This document shows positions 16,984 to 27,500 of a stretch of DNA of 64,000 nt, in pieces (position 1 is the first letter of the stretch; every line of letters starts with the position of its first letter). Made by a program: the position numbers and the translations under genes. The notes under the pieces are model-generated. The model did not search any database. It saw only the letters and a program-made list of their open reading frames with translations, and was not told the origin of the DNA. This DNA is from Litoribrevibacter euphylliae (lineage in GTDB: Bacteria > Pseudomonadota > Gammaproteobacteria > Pseudomonadales > Litoribrevibacteraceae): NCBI RefSeq assembly GCF_042646085.1, contig NZ_JBHRSZ010000006.1, forward strand, positions 258,962 through 322,961, in the 5' to 3' direction.

Positions 16984-17570
16984 TGGCGAAGATTAACCTC
17001 AGACCTTGGCGTGAAGAGTTAAGGCAGGAAAAGCAACAACAGTTTATGGTGACATTGGTTGGTGTGCTTGTTCTGTCATTTGCTGTTCTATTTTTCTGGC
17101 ACCAGTATCTTAATGGAATTATCGACGATCAGCGTTCTAGAAACCGATTTATTCAACAAGAAACTGATAAGTTGAAAGAGCAGATTGCAGAGATTGATAA
17201 GTTAAAGCAAGAACGTAAACGTTTGATTGACAGGATGAAGGTGATTCAGGAGCTTCAGGGTAATCGTCCTGTGATTGTGAAGGTGTTTGATGAGCTAGTG
17301 CGCACAATACCTGATGGGGTGTATTACGAAGAGGTTGGTTTGGATGGCTCTGTTTTGAATATATCAGGGGTAGCGGAATCAAATAATCGTATTTCAAGCC
17401 TAATGCGTAATTTTGATGACTCTCAGTGGTTTAAAGATCCGAACCTGACTTCAGTTAAAGCCATCAAAGAAGACTCTGATACATCAAGTAGCTTTAATTT
17501 AACTGTGAACCAAACTACGCCAAATGCTGAAGAGGAAGAGGCAACTAAAGGTCGGAGGAAACGCTCATGA
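16983..17570 (+). CDS. pilN: Type IV pilus assembly protein PilN
   Basis: A bitopic inner-membrane protein of 195 aa. The cytoplasmic N-terminus INLRPWREE is the PilM-binding motif of the family. One membrane helix (about 20-42, FMVTLVGVLVLSFAVLFFW) is followed by a coiled coil (about 45-85) and a periplasmic ferredoxin-like domain that pairs with PilO. It ends in a basic KGRRKRS tail. It overlaps pilO by 4 nt. Confidence 0.95.
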   Translation: MAKINLRPWREELRQEKQQQFMVTLVGVLVLSFAVLFFWHQYLNGIIDDQRSRNRFIQQETDKLKEQIAEIDKLKQERKRLIDRMKVIQELQGNRPVIVKVFDELVRTIPDGVYYEEVGLDGSVLNISGVAESNNRISSLMRNFDDSQWFKDPNLTSVKAIKEDSDTSSSFNLTVNQTTPNAEEEEATKGRRKRS

Positions 17571-18202
17571 GTTTCGCTGAAACTATGGAAAAGCTAAATG
17601 ATCTCGATCTTAATGATATCGATTTTAATAATATGGGGTCTTGGCCTTTAGCTGGTCGCTTATTTGTTCTAATTTTGATTTCGGTATTAGTTGTCTTTTG
17701 TGGTTATTGGTTTCATATCAAAGGCCTTGGTGAGGCTTATGAAACAGAGGTTCGTAAAGAAAAAACACTAAAAGATGACTTTGAACAAAAAGCCTTTAAG
17801 GTTGCAAACCTAGAAGCATATAAACAGCAAATGGTGGAAATGGAAGAAACCTTTGGTGCCTTGTTAAGACAATTACCTAGTGACACTGAGGTGGCTGGCT
17901 TACTTGAGGATATTACTCATACAGGTTTGGGCAGTGGTCTTAAATTTGAGACGATTGATTTGCAACCAGAGATCACTAAAGAATTCTATATTGAGTTGCC
18001 TTTTAAAATTTCTGTAGAGGGAACTTATCATGAGTTGGGGTCTTTTGTCAGTGGCGTTGCGGGGTTGCCCCGTATCGTAACTCTACATGATCTAGATATT
18101 AAGTATGGCAAGGCGGATAACGCTAAACCTGATGTCTTGGTGATGAATATTTTAGCGAAGACGTATCGCTATAATGAAAAAAATAAAAAGGGAGGGAAAT
18201 AA
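17567..18202 (+). CDS. pilO: Type IV pilus assembly protein PilO
   Basis: An inner-membrane partner of PilN, 211 aa. The Asp/Asn-rich N-terminus (LNDLDLNDIDFNNMGSWP) is typical of PilO. One membrane helix (about 28-46) precedes a coiled coil (about 55-90) and a periplasmic domain with LPSDTEVAGLLEDI and LPFKISVEGTYHELGSFVSGVAGLPRIVTL. PilN-PilO heterodimers align the inner-membrane part with PilP and PilQ. The stop codon abuts the pilP GTG. Confidence 0.95.
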   Translation: MSFAETMEKLNDLDLNDIDFNNMGSWPLAGRLFVLILISVLVVFCGYWFHIKGLGEAYETEVRKEKTLKDDFEQKAFKVANLEAYKQQMVEMEETFGALLRQLPSDTEVAGLLEDITHTGLGSGLKFETIDLQPEITKEFYIELPFKISVEGTYHELGSFVSGVAGLPRIVTLHDLDIKYGKADNAKPDVLVMNILAKTYRYNEKNKKGGK

Positions 18203-18754
18203 GTGAGATTCAATATTCTATTCCCTCGATGCTTTACCTTGTTATTTTTAACATTGTTTTTGGCTGGATGTTATGGTCAGAAAGGTTTGAACGATATTAA
18301 AGCCTATATGGCTGATATTAAAAGTAAGCCCCATGGTCAAATTGAACCTTTACCTGAGTTTCATGCTTATGAGGCATTCACTTATCAAGCAAATGAATTA
18401 AGATCTCCCTTTTCTAAACCGGTTGTCGTTGAGGTTATGGAAACTACAGTGAAGGAAAGTATAAATTTGTTTCCTGATTTCGACCGTACAAAAGAGTATT
18501 TGGAAAGATTTGCTATTACTACTCTGTCCATGGTGGGCACGTTATCTCGAGAGCAAGGCTTTCTTTGGGCATTAATTAGTGATGAAAATGGTGATGTGCA
18601 CAGAGTTAAAGTGGGTAATTATCTAGGGCAAAATCATGGCCAGATTACTGATGTGACTGAATTAGGTATTCAGGTTCTGGAAATCATTCCTGATGGTGAT
18701 GGGGGATGGATTCAGAGACCTCGTGCTATTCAGATTGAAGGATTAGAAGAATAA
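18203..18754 (+). CDS. pilP: Type IV pilus lipoprotein PilP
   Basis: An inner-membrane lipoprotein of 183 aa that bridges PilNO to the secretin. The N-terminus carries a lipoprotein signal with lipobox LAGC (LFLTLFLAGCYGQ), then an extended linker and the C-terminal HR-domain-like beta sandwich (LSMVGTLSREQGFLWALISD, VKVGNYLGQNHGQITDV). GTG start, preceded by GGAGGG about 6 nt upstream, a strong ribosome-binding site. Confidence 0.95.
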   Translation: MRFNILFPRCFTLLFLTLFLAGCYGQKGLNDIKAYMADIKSKPHGQIEPLPEFHAYEAFTYQANELRSPFSKPVVVEVMETTVKESINLFPDFDRTKEYLERFAITTLSMVGTLSREQGFLWALISDENGDVHRVKVGNYLGQNHGQITDVTELGIQVLEIIPDGDGGWIQRPRAIQIEGLEE

Positions 18755-18781
18755 ATAATGTGCCACAGTTGAGATTCGGTG

Positions 18782-21019
18782 ATGGCTATGAAATTTTATG
18801 GTGGGTTCGGTTCAATGAATATGAAGAATAAGTCTGAAGGTGTGGGCTCGTTCATTAAATGGATGTTGTTGACGTGTTTTTCGTTGGGAGTATCTGCATT
18901 TGCTAATGCGGTGAGTCTCAACAAACTGGATGTATCTTCATTAGCAAATGAAGGTGTAGAGGTTCGGCTTAGCTTTGATGGAGCGCCTCCTCAACCTAAG
19001 GGATATACAATTGAAAAGCCTGCGCGTATCTCACTTGATCTCATGGGTGTTCAGAGTGGTTTAAAGGAAAAGTATCATAAGCTTGGCTTTGGGAATGCAA
19101 GAAGCCTAACAGTAATTGAAGCGAAAGATCGAACTCGGGTTATTGTTAATCTAACAGAGCTGGTTGAGTATAAAGCAACCGTATCGGGTAATAGTTTGAT
19201 TCTTGCTTTAGGCGGTGGGGATAAACGAGATACTGTTCAGGATTCTTTATCAAAAGGAGAGCGTCAACATCAGTTTGATGATCTTAAGAAGGTTATTCAG
19301 GATATTGATTTCAGACGTGGTGAATCTGGTGAAGGGCGGGTGTTGATTACTGTCTCAGATCCGTCATTAGCGGTGGATATGGAGTCATTGGGTAGTAAAA
19401 TATTTGTTACTTTTCCTGATGGTGATGTGCCACCTGAGTTAATGCGTCGTTTGGATGTTACTGACTTTGCAACCCCCGTAACCTTTGTTGATATGCTAAA
19501 AGAAGATGGTGTGCCAAAGCTGACCATCGAGACGGCTCAGACACATGAGTATCTTGCCTATCAAACGGATAACCTGCTTACTATCAATATTAAGCCAATA
19601 ACTGAAGAGGAGGCTGAAGAACGTCGTAAGCAGAAGTTTCCTTATAGTGGTGAGAAACTTTCATTGAACTTTCAGGATATCGAAGTTCGATCTGTATTGC
19701 AGTTGATTGCCGATTTTACCAGTCTTAATCTTGTGGCAAGTGACACAGTTGCAGGACGAATTACGTTAAGACTTCAAAATGTACCTTGGGACCAAGCTCT
19801 GGATTTAGTGTTGAAAACTAAAGGCCTAGACAAGCGTAAGATTGGTAATGTGCTTCTAGTTGCGCCAGCTGATGAAATTGCAGCACGTGAAAAGCTTGAG
19901 TTAGAAGCGCAAAAGCAAGTTGCTGAGCTGGCGCCTTTGGAAACTGACTTTTTACAAATTAGGTATGCTAAAGCTGCAGATGTAGTTAATTTATTGAAAG
20001 CCGACCAGGGTTTGCTTACAGAGCGTGGTAGTGCAAGTGTTGATGAACGTACCAACACGATTATCGTTCGGGATACAGCTAAAAAACTTGATGAAATTCG
20101 TGATGCAATGAAGGTTTTAGATATTCCTGTTCGTCAGGTGCTTATTGAAGCTCGAATTGTAATTGCAACGAAAAACCTAGGGAAAGAGTTGGGGGTTCGC
20201 TGGGGTGGTGCTGCCTGGGATCAAGACTCTGACACGTTCAAAGGCATTTCGGGAAATCTAACAGGATTGAATTCAGCTAAAGAAATATATAACAGTACAA
20301 ATAAAACAGATTTTGAAAATCAGCAAAGTATTTTGGAGGCTCAAAATCAGTTTTTACAGGATTTGGCTGCGGGTACAGCGACGGTTCCTGATTTTGTTGA
20401 GTTGAAAGGCTATGAAGATGGTGAAATTGATGATGGTATGGTGGTAGATCTTGCCGCAACTAATTCTAATGCAACTACTTTTGCTCTTGGTATAGCAGCC
20501 TTTGATTATGTGATTGATCTGGAGTTATCTGCATTGGAAACAGAGGGTAAAGGTGAAATTATTTCACAGCCGAAGATTATCACAGCAGATGGTCAAACAG
20601 CACGAATTGAGTCGGGTACAGAAATTCCATATCAGGAAGCTTCGTCTAGTGGTGCAACAACGACATCTTTTAAAGATGCAGTTTTATCTTTGGAAGTAAC
20701 ACCTCAAATTACGCCTGATGATCGTATTATCATGGACTTGGAGATTAACCAGGATTCAGTAGGTGAAATTTTCAATGGTATACCAAGTATTGATACACAA
20801 GCCCTTAAAACACAAGTGATTGTAGAAAATGGTGAAACCATTGTGCTTGGTGGTATATTCCGAGGTGAGGATGTAGAGCAAGTTGAGAAAACTCCATTCT
20901 TGGGTGACTTGCCATATATTGGTGCTTTGTTTAGAAGGACAACTCAAACTGAAGACAAAGCTGAGTTGTTGATGTTTATTACGCCTAAATTAGTGAAGGA
21001 TACCTTGTCTGTTCGTTAA
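18782..21019 (+). CDS. pilQ: Type IV pilus secretin PilQ
   Basis: The outer-membrane secretin through which the pilus exits, about 745 aa. A signal peptide ends near FANAVSL. Then come two AMIN peptidoglycan-binding domains (about 45-270), the STN/N0 domain (LSLNFQDIEVRSVLQLIADF), an N1 domain (LQIRYAKAADVVNLL) and the secretin core (QVLIEARIVIA, IISQPKIITADGQTARIESG, NGETIVLGGIF, TPFLGDLPYIGALFR). Several in-frame starts exist (ATG 18782, 18788, 18815, 18821); 18821 would give a compact signal peptide, so the exact N-terminus is uncertain. Confidence 0.96.
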   Translation: MAMKFYGGFGSMNMKNKSEGVGSFIKWMLLTCFSLGVSAFANAVSLNKLDVSSLANEGVEVRLSFDGAPPQPKGYTIEKPARISLDLMGVQSGLKEKYHKLGFGNARSLTVIEAKDRTRVIVNLTELVEYKATVSGNSLILALGGGDKRDTVQDSLSKGERQHQFDDLKKVIQDIDFRRGESGEGRVLITVSDPSLAVDMESLGSKIFVTFPDGDVPPELMRRLDVTDFATPVTFVDMLKEDGVPKLTIETAQTHEYLAYQTDNLLTINIKPITEEEAEERRKQKFPYSGEKLSLNFQDIEVRSVLQLIADFTSLNLVASDTVAGRITLRLQNVPWDQALDLVLKTKGLDKRKIGNVLLVAPADEIAAREKLELEAQKQVAELAPLETDFLQIRYAKAADVVNLLKADQGLLTERGSASVDERTNTIIVRDTAKKLDEIRDAMKVLDIPVRQVLIEARIVIATKNLGKELGVRWGGAAWDQDSDTFKGISGNLTGLNSAKEIYNSTNKTDFENQQSILEAQNQFLQDLAAGTATVPDFVELKGYEDGEIDDGMVVDLAATNSNATTFALGIAAFDYVIDLELSALETEGKGEIISQPKIITADGQTARIESGTEIPYQEASSSGATTTSFKDAVLSLEVTPQITPDDRIIMDLEINQDSVGEIFNGIPSIDTQALKTQVIVENGETIVLGGIFRGEDVEQVEKTPFLGDLPYIGALFRRTTQTEDKAELLMFITPKLVKDTLSVR

Positions 21020-21042
21020 TAAGGGCTCTCAAGGGGTTAGTT

Positions 21043-21546
21043 ATTAATATCTTTTTAGTTGGGCCGATGGGAGCAGGAAAAAGCACCATCGGCAGACTCT
21101 TATCTACAGAGTTAGATCTTCCTTTTTTTGATTCTGATAAAGTTATTGAAGAGCGAGCTGGTGCTAATATTCCTTGGATTTTTGATGTCGAGGGAGAGGC
21201 GGGCTTTCGTGATCGTGAAACTGCTGTAATTGCAGACTTAACTTGTCAGAATAATATTATCCTTGCTACAGGCGGAGGTGCTGTACTTAAGTCTGAAAAC
21301 CGTAGTTATCTTAAAGAAAGAGGATCTGTGATTTATCTAAAGACTTCTGTCGAATTGCAGATCGAAAGAACTCGTAAGGATAAAAATCGTCCACTTCTTC
21401 AAACAGAAGATCCAACCCAGGTTTTGCAAAAGCTAATGGATATTCGAGATCCTTTGTATCAGGAAGTCTGTGATCATGTGGTAACCACGGATAAAAGAAA
21501 CCCTAAGCTTGTAGTTTCTGAAATTTGTCGAGTGTTAAATATTTAG
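21043..21546 (+). CDS. aroK: Shikimate kinase, probable ATT start codon
   Basis: Phosphorylates shikimate in the chorismate pathway, 167 aa. The P-loop GPMGAGKST and the motifs FDSDKVIEERAGANIPWIFDVEGE, FRDRE and ATGGGAVL are intact. The only ATG (21067) lies inside the P-loop and would remove beta-strand 1 and the first Gly. Reading upstream, NIFLVGP precedes it, as in relatives that begin M-R-N-(I/L)-(F/I)-L-V-G-P, and no ATG, GTG or TTG is available. An ATT codon at 21043, six nt after AAGGGG, gives exactly that N-terminus. It lies 23 bp after pilQ and is followed by aroB. Confidence 0.93.
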   Translation: MNIFLVGPMGAGKSTIGRLLSTELDLPFFDSDKVIEERAGANIPWIFDVEGEAGFRDRETAVIADLTCQNNIILATGGGAVLKSENRSYLKERGSVIYLKTSVELQIERTRKDKNRPLLQTEDPTQVLQKLMDIRDPLYQEVCDHVVTTDKRNPKLVVSEICRVLNI

Positions 21547-21576
21547 AATCAGTCGTACTTTCTAAGTGTCAGGTAT

Positions 21577-22650
21577 ATGAAAACTCTAAACGTAGATTTG
21601 GGTGAGAGATCTTATCCTATTTTTATTGGTGAAGGGCTGTTGGGGAATCCAGAGCTTATTACTCCTTATATTGCTGGTCAGCAAGTTATGGTTGTTACCA
21701 ACGAAACGGTAGCACCTTTATACCTAGAGAAGTTGAAATCTTCTTTGATTGGTTTTCAGGTAGACGAAGTTATTCTTCCTGATGGTGAAAGATATAAGAA
21801 TTCTGAAAGCATTGATCTCATTTACTCCGAGTTACTGAAGAAGCGCCATAACCGAAAAACCACATTAATTGCTTTAGGTGGTGGTGTTGTAGGTGACATG
21901 TGTGGCTTTGCTGCTGCAACCTATCAGCGAGGAGTTGATTTTATTCAGGTTCCGACAACTCTATTATCTCAGGTGGATTCGTCTGTTGGTGGGAAGACAG
22001 GGATTAATCATTCTTTAGGCAAGAATATGATAGGAGCTTTCCATCAGCCTAAAGTTGTTATAGCTGATACAGATACACTTAAAACTCTTCCAGAAAGAGA
22101 ATTATCTGCAGGCATTGCTGAGGTAATAAAGTACGGTTTGATTCGTGATGAGGCATTCTTATCATGGATTGAGGATAATATGAGCGATATGCTGGCTTGC
22201 AATCCTGAAGTGTTAACTAAAGCGATACATGAATCCTGTCGTAATAAAGCAGAAATTGTTGCAGAAGATGAGCTTGAGTCTGGATGTCGTGCCTTATTGA
22301 ACTTAGGGCATACTTTTGGACATGCGATTGAGGCTCACCAAGGGTATGGGAATTGGCTGCATGGTGAGGCTGTTGGTGCCGGTATGATAATGGCAGCTTA
22401 CATGTCTAAAGAGTTAGGCTGGCTAGATGAAGTTGCTTTCCAGAGGGTTTCCGAAGTCGTAGAGAGTGCCAAGTTGCCTATTAAGTCCCCAGAATCGATG
22501 ACCAAGGATGATTTCATATCTTATATGTCTCTGGATAAAAAGAACTTGGATCATAGAATTCGTTTAGTGTTGCTTAAGAGTGTTGGTGAAGCTTTTATTA
22601 CGGCTGATTACCCTCAAGAGAGTTTTCTAAAGACACTCTCTGATTGTTAA
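21577..22650 (+). CDS. aroB: 3-dehydroquinate synthase
   Basis: Converts DAHP to 3-dehydroquinate, the second step of aromatic biosynthesis; 357 aa, full length, NAD- and metal-dependent. Seen: DGERYKN, the NAD-binding GGGVVGDMCGFAAATYQRG, the QVPTTLLSQVDSSVGGKTGIN core, and the metal-ligand region LNLGHTFGHAIE with a further His in LHGEAVGAGM. It follows aroK by 30 bp and the pair forms the standard aroKB unit. Confidence 0.97.
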   Translation: MKTLNVDLGERSYPIFIGEGLLGNPELITPYIAGQQVMVVTNETVAPLYLEKLKSSLIGFQVDEVILPDGERYKNSESIDLIYSELLKKRHNRKTTLIALGGGVVGDMCGFAAATYQRGVDFIQVPTTLLSQVDSSVGGKTGINHSLGKNMIGAFHQPKVVIADTDTLKTLPERELSAGIAEVIKYGLIRDEAFLSWIEDNMSDMLACNPEVLTKAIHESCRNKAEIVAEDELESGCRALLNLGHTFGHAIEAHQGYGNWLHGEAVGAGMIMAAYMSKELGWLDEVAFQRVSEVVESAKLPIKSPESMTKDDFISYMSLDKKNLDHRIRLVLLKSVGEAFITADYPQESFLKTLSDC

Positions 22651-22705
22651 TAATTGAAAAGATTGTGTTAATCTAGCGAGAAACAGTTGAGCTAAGGACA
22701 GTGGT

Positions 22706-24256
22706 ATGACTACAGCGACCCAGCCGGAAATGACGGGATTTAAAACTGAGCAAGTGGTGCCGCCTGCTAAGATAAATCGTTTTTTTTCTGGTGGTCAACG
22801 CAGTGATTTACTAGATCAGGTTCTTCATCTCACTCGCTTTGGTTCATTAACGATTAATGTTTGTGGTGATACGGGTACAGGAAAAACCCACTTGCTTCAT
22901 GCGCTCAAGTCATCACTTCCTGGGAATGCGGTCGAGGTCCAGGCTTCGCTTTTGATGTCTGCTTCCGAACTGTTAAATCAGCTGTTGCACCAATTGATGG
23001 CTAATCGTTTTCATCACGATCTGCCTGATTTTCCAGCTACCAGTGATGAAGAGTCTCTGTTTTCACTGATTAGTTCTTATTTGCTTAGGCTGTCTGATTC
23101 AGGTAGTACAGTCGTTTTTCTTATTGATGATGCTCATGAAATCAGTGAAGAAGGATTAAGAGCACTGTTTCGAGTGGTTCAAGATAAAAAACATAGTGAT
23201 TCTGTAAAGTGTGTTTTGTTTTCTGAGCCTTATATTGAAAAACATCTATCTAATCCTTCTGTCAAAGATGCTGGTGGGGAGCAAGTTTTTACTTTGAAAA
23301 TGCCGACTGTTGATCAGGAGGTGTTATCTGAGTATCTACAGTTTTTAGAGGCTGTTAAGCCGGAATCAGAACGTATTATGTATTCTGGTTCTGATATCAA
23401 TATGATTCATCAGTTGTCTGAGGGGAGATTGGGGCAGGTTAATGCTGCAATTAGGTCACTTCTTGAAAAAGAATCTCCGTCTGTTCGTAGGCAATCCTCG
23501 TTTATGCCTGTTTATCAATATGTAGTCATTGGTCTGGTGATCTTGGTGTTGGGAGGTGTCATCTTTTTCTATCAATCGGAAAAAGAAGCTGAGGAGACGT
23601 TTTCTATTGAAGGTGAGGTGCTAGCTCCCGAGGTTACAGAGATTCGATCGGATGATTCTGCACCTGATAGAGTAGGAGATGATTCTGTTGATAGTATTTC
23701 TACTGAAAGTGCTCCTACTGCTTCAAGCAGCTTATTGGAACAGTTGCGAAAGAAACAAGAAGAACTATTGGCGCAGCGTGAGATTGTGCCTGTTCAGAAT
23801 GATCCAGTTAAAGAGGGTAGTGCGCAGAGTGTTCAACAAAGTGAGCCTGAAGTTTCTGCTACCACAACGGATATTGTAGAAAGTATTGAATCTGTCAGTT
23901 CTAATGATATTCAGAGTGAACAGAACGTCGTTTCCTCGCCTAAGATCTCAAATGCGGTGATGACAGAGGGGAATGGGTCAATGCAGTGGATCTCTGCTCA
24001 GCCTGGAAATCATTACACTATTCAAATATTAGGCGCGCATTCACAAAAAAATGTAGAAGGCTATGTTGATGGTTTCAAAGGGGATACCCAGAAACTTCAC
24101 ATTTATGAAGGTGTTTTGAGAGGCCAGCCTTGGTTTGTGTTAATTTATGGTAGCTATGAAAATCGTCAAGAAGCCAAGAAAGCTGGTGAGGAGCTCGGCT
24201 TGAAAGACCTTTGGGTTCGCGATTTTTCAGCAATTCAAAAGGAGATGATTCGCTAG
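22706..24256 (+). CDS. damX: DamX-like AAA-type ATPase/SPOR-domain protein
   Basis: A cell-division-associated inner-membrane protein of 516 aa. The N-terminal ATPase domain has an intact Walker A (GDTGTGKT, about 53-60) and Walker B (VVFLIDDAHE, about 134-143), like ExeA-type ATPases. One membrane helix (YVVIGLVILVLGGVIFF, about 271-288) precedes a long acidic Ser/Glu-rich periplasmic linker. The C-terminal SPOR domain (about 430-510) begins YTIQILGAHSQ. The place after aroKB is the usual damX position. E. coli DamX lacks a full ATPase, so this is the longer form. Confidence 0.85.
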   Translation: MTTATQPEMTGFKTEQVVPPAKINRFFSGGQRSDLLDQVLHLTRFGSLTINVCGDTGTGKTHLLHALKSSLPGNAVEVQASLLMSASELLNQLLHQLMANRFHHDLPDFPATSDEESLFSLISSYLLRLSDSGSTVVFLIDDAHEISEEGLRALFRVVQDKKHSDSVKCVLFSEPYIEKHLSNPSVKDAGGEQVFTLKMPTVDQEVLSEYLQFLEAVKPESERIMYSGSDINMIHQLSEGRLGQVNAAIRSLLEKESPSVRRQSSFMPVYQYVVIGLVILVLGGVIFFYQSEKEAEETFSIEGEVLAPEVTEIRSDDSAPDRVGDDSVDSISTESAPTASSSLLEQLRKKQEELLAQREIVPVQNDPVKEGSAQSVQQSEPEVSATTTDIVESIESVSSNDIQSEQNVVSSPKISNAVMTEGNGSMQWISAQPGNHYTIQILGAHSQKNVEGYVDGFKGDTQKLHIYEGVLRGQPWFVLIYGSYENRQEAKKAGEELGLKDLWVRDFSAIQKEMIR

Positions 24257-24380
24257 TTTAATAAAGAAATTAGGAAATTTGAGCTGTATTTTCCAGTCTT
24301 ACTCTTGTTTTATTCCTTCCTATTTAAGTCGCATATTTGAATAGACTCGTCGCATTTTTGTACAGATCTTACGTAAAAGT

Positions 24381-24409
24381 TTGTTACTGGCTCCTGTTTT
24401 GTGTAAAAT
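24381..24409 (+). promoter_or_regulatory. Sigma-70 promoter of gltBD
   Basis: TTGTTA (24381-24386), a 17-bp spacer and TAAAAT (24404-24409) give a near-consensus promoter about 100 bp ahead of gltB, leaving a leader of roughly 95 nt. Confidence 0.6.
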
Positions 24410-24420
24410 TGTCGCCCCTT

Positions 24421-24451
24421 TGCCTGCGCTGAAGTATTTTGCAGGCATTTT
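24421..24451 (+). promoter_or_regulatory. Leader hairpin of gltB mRNA
   Basis: TGCCTGC (24421-24427) pairs perfectly with GCAGGCA (24441-24447), followed by TTTT and then G. It lies just downstream of the predicted start site. It resembles a weak intrinsic terminator and could attenuate the operon, but no alternative antiterminator is obvious. Confidence 0.4.
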
Positions 24452-24511
24452 GAACCTAAATATTATTATAAGGTTCTGTCAGAAATTGGATTAGCTAGGT
24501 GAGAGTGGCTT

Positions 24512-27500
24512 ATGAGTAAAGGTCTTTATCATCCTGGGGATGTCAGAGATAACTGTGGATTTGGTTTAATCGCTCACATGAACGGTGAAGCTAGCCACCA
24601 CTTGTTAGAGACGGCAATTGAAGCTCTAACATGTATGACCCACCGTGGTGGTATTGCGGCAGACGGGAAAACGGGTGACGGTTGTGGTCTCCTAATTAAA
24701 AAACCGGATGCCTTCCTCAGAGAAGTAGCAAATGAACAGTTTGGAAAAAGCTTAGCTGATCAATATGCTGTTGCTATGCTGTTCTTGGACTTGGATGAAA
24801 CATTAGCAAGTCAGCAAAGAACAAACGTCGAGGATGCCGTTAAGGCACAAGGCCTGAATTTAGTTGGTTGGCGTGAAGTGCCAACTAATAATGATTGTCT
24901 TGGTCCTATGGCTATCGATGTGTTGCCTCGTTTCGAACAGTTGTTTATCGAAGCGCCTGAAGGTATGACGCAACAAGAGCTTATGGTTAAGCTATTCGTT
25001 GCTAAACGTCGTGCAGAACAGGCTAATCTAGGCCATGAGAACTTCTATATCTGTAGCATGTCATCAGAAGTTCTGTCTTATAAAGGCTTGATGATGCCTG
25101 TTGATTTACCAAGCTTCTATTTGGATCTTGGTGATGAGCGTGTAACGACTTCTATCTGTGTATTTCACCAGCGTTTCTCAACGAATACATTGCCTCGTTG
25201 GCCTTTGGCTCAGCCGTTCCGCTATTTGGCTCACAATGGTGAGATTAATACCGTGGAAGGTAACCGTAATTGGGCTAAAGCGCGTGGCAGTAAGTACGCG
25301 ACTCCTCTTATTCCTGAGTTGAACGATCTTCAACCTGTTGTTAATACCACTGGTTCTGATTCTTCTAGCATGGATAACATGTTGGAATTGTTGTTGGCAG
25401 GCGGTATGGATTTGGCTCAAGCTCTGCGTCTAATCATTCCACCTGCATGGCAAAATGCAGAGACTATGGACCCTGATTTACGTGCCTTCTATGAGTACAC
25501 TTCTATGCACTGTGAAGCATGGGATGGTCCTGCTGGCGTTGTAATGACTGATGGTCGTCATGCGGTATGTATGCTTGACCGTAATGGTCTGCGTCCAGCA
25601 CGCTGGGTTACGACTAAGAATGGTTATATTACGTTGGCTTCTGAGATCGGTGTATATGATTATGCACCAGAAGATGTCGTAGCCAAAGGTCGTGTAGGCC
25701 CTGGCCAGATGTTGGTTATTGATACCGATTCTGGCAAAGTTCTGCATACAAAAGATGTTGACGAACGCTTGAAAAACTCAAATCCATATAAGCAGTGGAT
25801 GAAAGAGAACGCGATTCGTATCGAATCTTCGATGAGTGAAGAGCTTCAGCAAGCAGAGAGCTTGGATCAAGAAGTCCTGAAAGCGAATATGAAAATGTAT
25901 CAGGTGACGTTTGAAGAGCGTGATCAGGTACTTCGTCCTCTAGCTGAGGGTGGTCAGGAAGCTGTTGGTTCAATGGGGGATGATACCCCTATGGCAGTGC
26001 TTTCTCAGAAAATCCGCCCAGTGAGTGACTTCTTTCGTCAGAAATTTGCTCAGGTTACTAACCCACCAATCGATCCATTACGTGAAACTATCGTAATGTC
26101 ACTAGAGACGTGTATTGGTGCAGAGAGAAATGTCTTTGAGTTCTCTCCTGAGCATGCGTCACGAATTGTTCTTTCTACGCCAGTTCTATCAAGCAGTAAG
26201 CTTAATAAGCTGAAGTCTATTGATGATAGTCGCTTTACTGCTGGGACTATCAAACTAGAGTACTCAGCGGATGAAGGTCTTGAAGCTGCAGTTCATCGTA
26301 TCTGTAATGAAACTGTAGACTTGGTTAAATCTGGCGTGACCATAGTTATCCTTTCTGATCGTGAAATATCAGAAGGTAAGCTGCCAGTGAACTCCTTCAT
26401 GGCAACGGGTGCCGTTAACCATCGTTTGATTAACGAAGGTTTACGTTGTGATTCCAATATCGTTGTAGAAACGGGTTGGGCGCGTGACTCTCATCACTGT
26501 GCTGTGTTAATTGGTTTTGGTGCAACGGCAATCCATCCTTACTTGGCGTACGAGACATTGTGTGATCTTGTGCGTTCTGGTGAGTTGGTGATGGATCCTA
26601 TCGAAGCTCAGAAGAACTATCGCAAAGGCATCAATAAAGGCTTGTTGAAAATCCTATCTAAGATGGGGATTTCAACGATTGCTTCTTACCGTAGTGCTCA
26701 GTTATTTGAGTGCGTAGGTTTGAGTAAGTCTGTGGTTGATTTGTGCTTTACTGGCGTGGCAAGTCGTATTGAAGGTGCTGATTTCTCTGACTTACAGTCG
26801 GATCAGCAAGCGCTTGCTGATTTAGCTAATCGTAAACGTAAGCCTATTACGCAGGGTGGTTTCCTTAAGTTTGTTCATAACAGCGAATACCACACTTATA
26901 ACCCTGATGTGGTTAAACTGCTTCAGGATGCTGTTCAAAATGGTGATCAGCGTGCTTACGATAAATATGCCGAGCTTGTTAACGAGCGTCCGATTGCGAC
27001 ACTTCGTGACATGTTTAAAGTAAAAACCGGTGTGAACCCTATCTCTATTGATGAGGTGGAGCCGTTAGAAAGTATTTACCCTCGATTTGACTCCGCTGCT
27101 ATGTCTTTGGGTGCATTATCTCCTGAAGCACACGAAGCGTTAGCCGTAGCTATGAACCGCCTGGGCGGTCGTTCAAACTCTGGTGAAGGTGGCGAAGATC
27201 CTGTTCGTTTCGGTACAGAAAAGCGTTCTAAGATTAAGCAAATTGCTTCTGGTCGTTTTGGTGTTACACCTCATTATTTAGTGAATGCTGATGTTCTTCA
27301 GATTAAGGTTGCGCAGGGTGCGAAACCGGGTGAAGGTGGTCAGCTACCTGGTGGTAAAGTAAACGACCTAATTGCTCGTTTGCGTTATTCCGTGCCGGGC
27401 GTGACGTTGATATCACCTCCGCCACACCATGATATTTATTCGATTGAAGATTTGGCTCAGTTGATTTTCGATTTGAAACAAGTGAATCCAGATGCGCATG

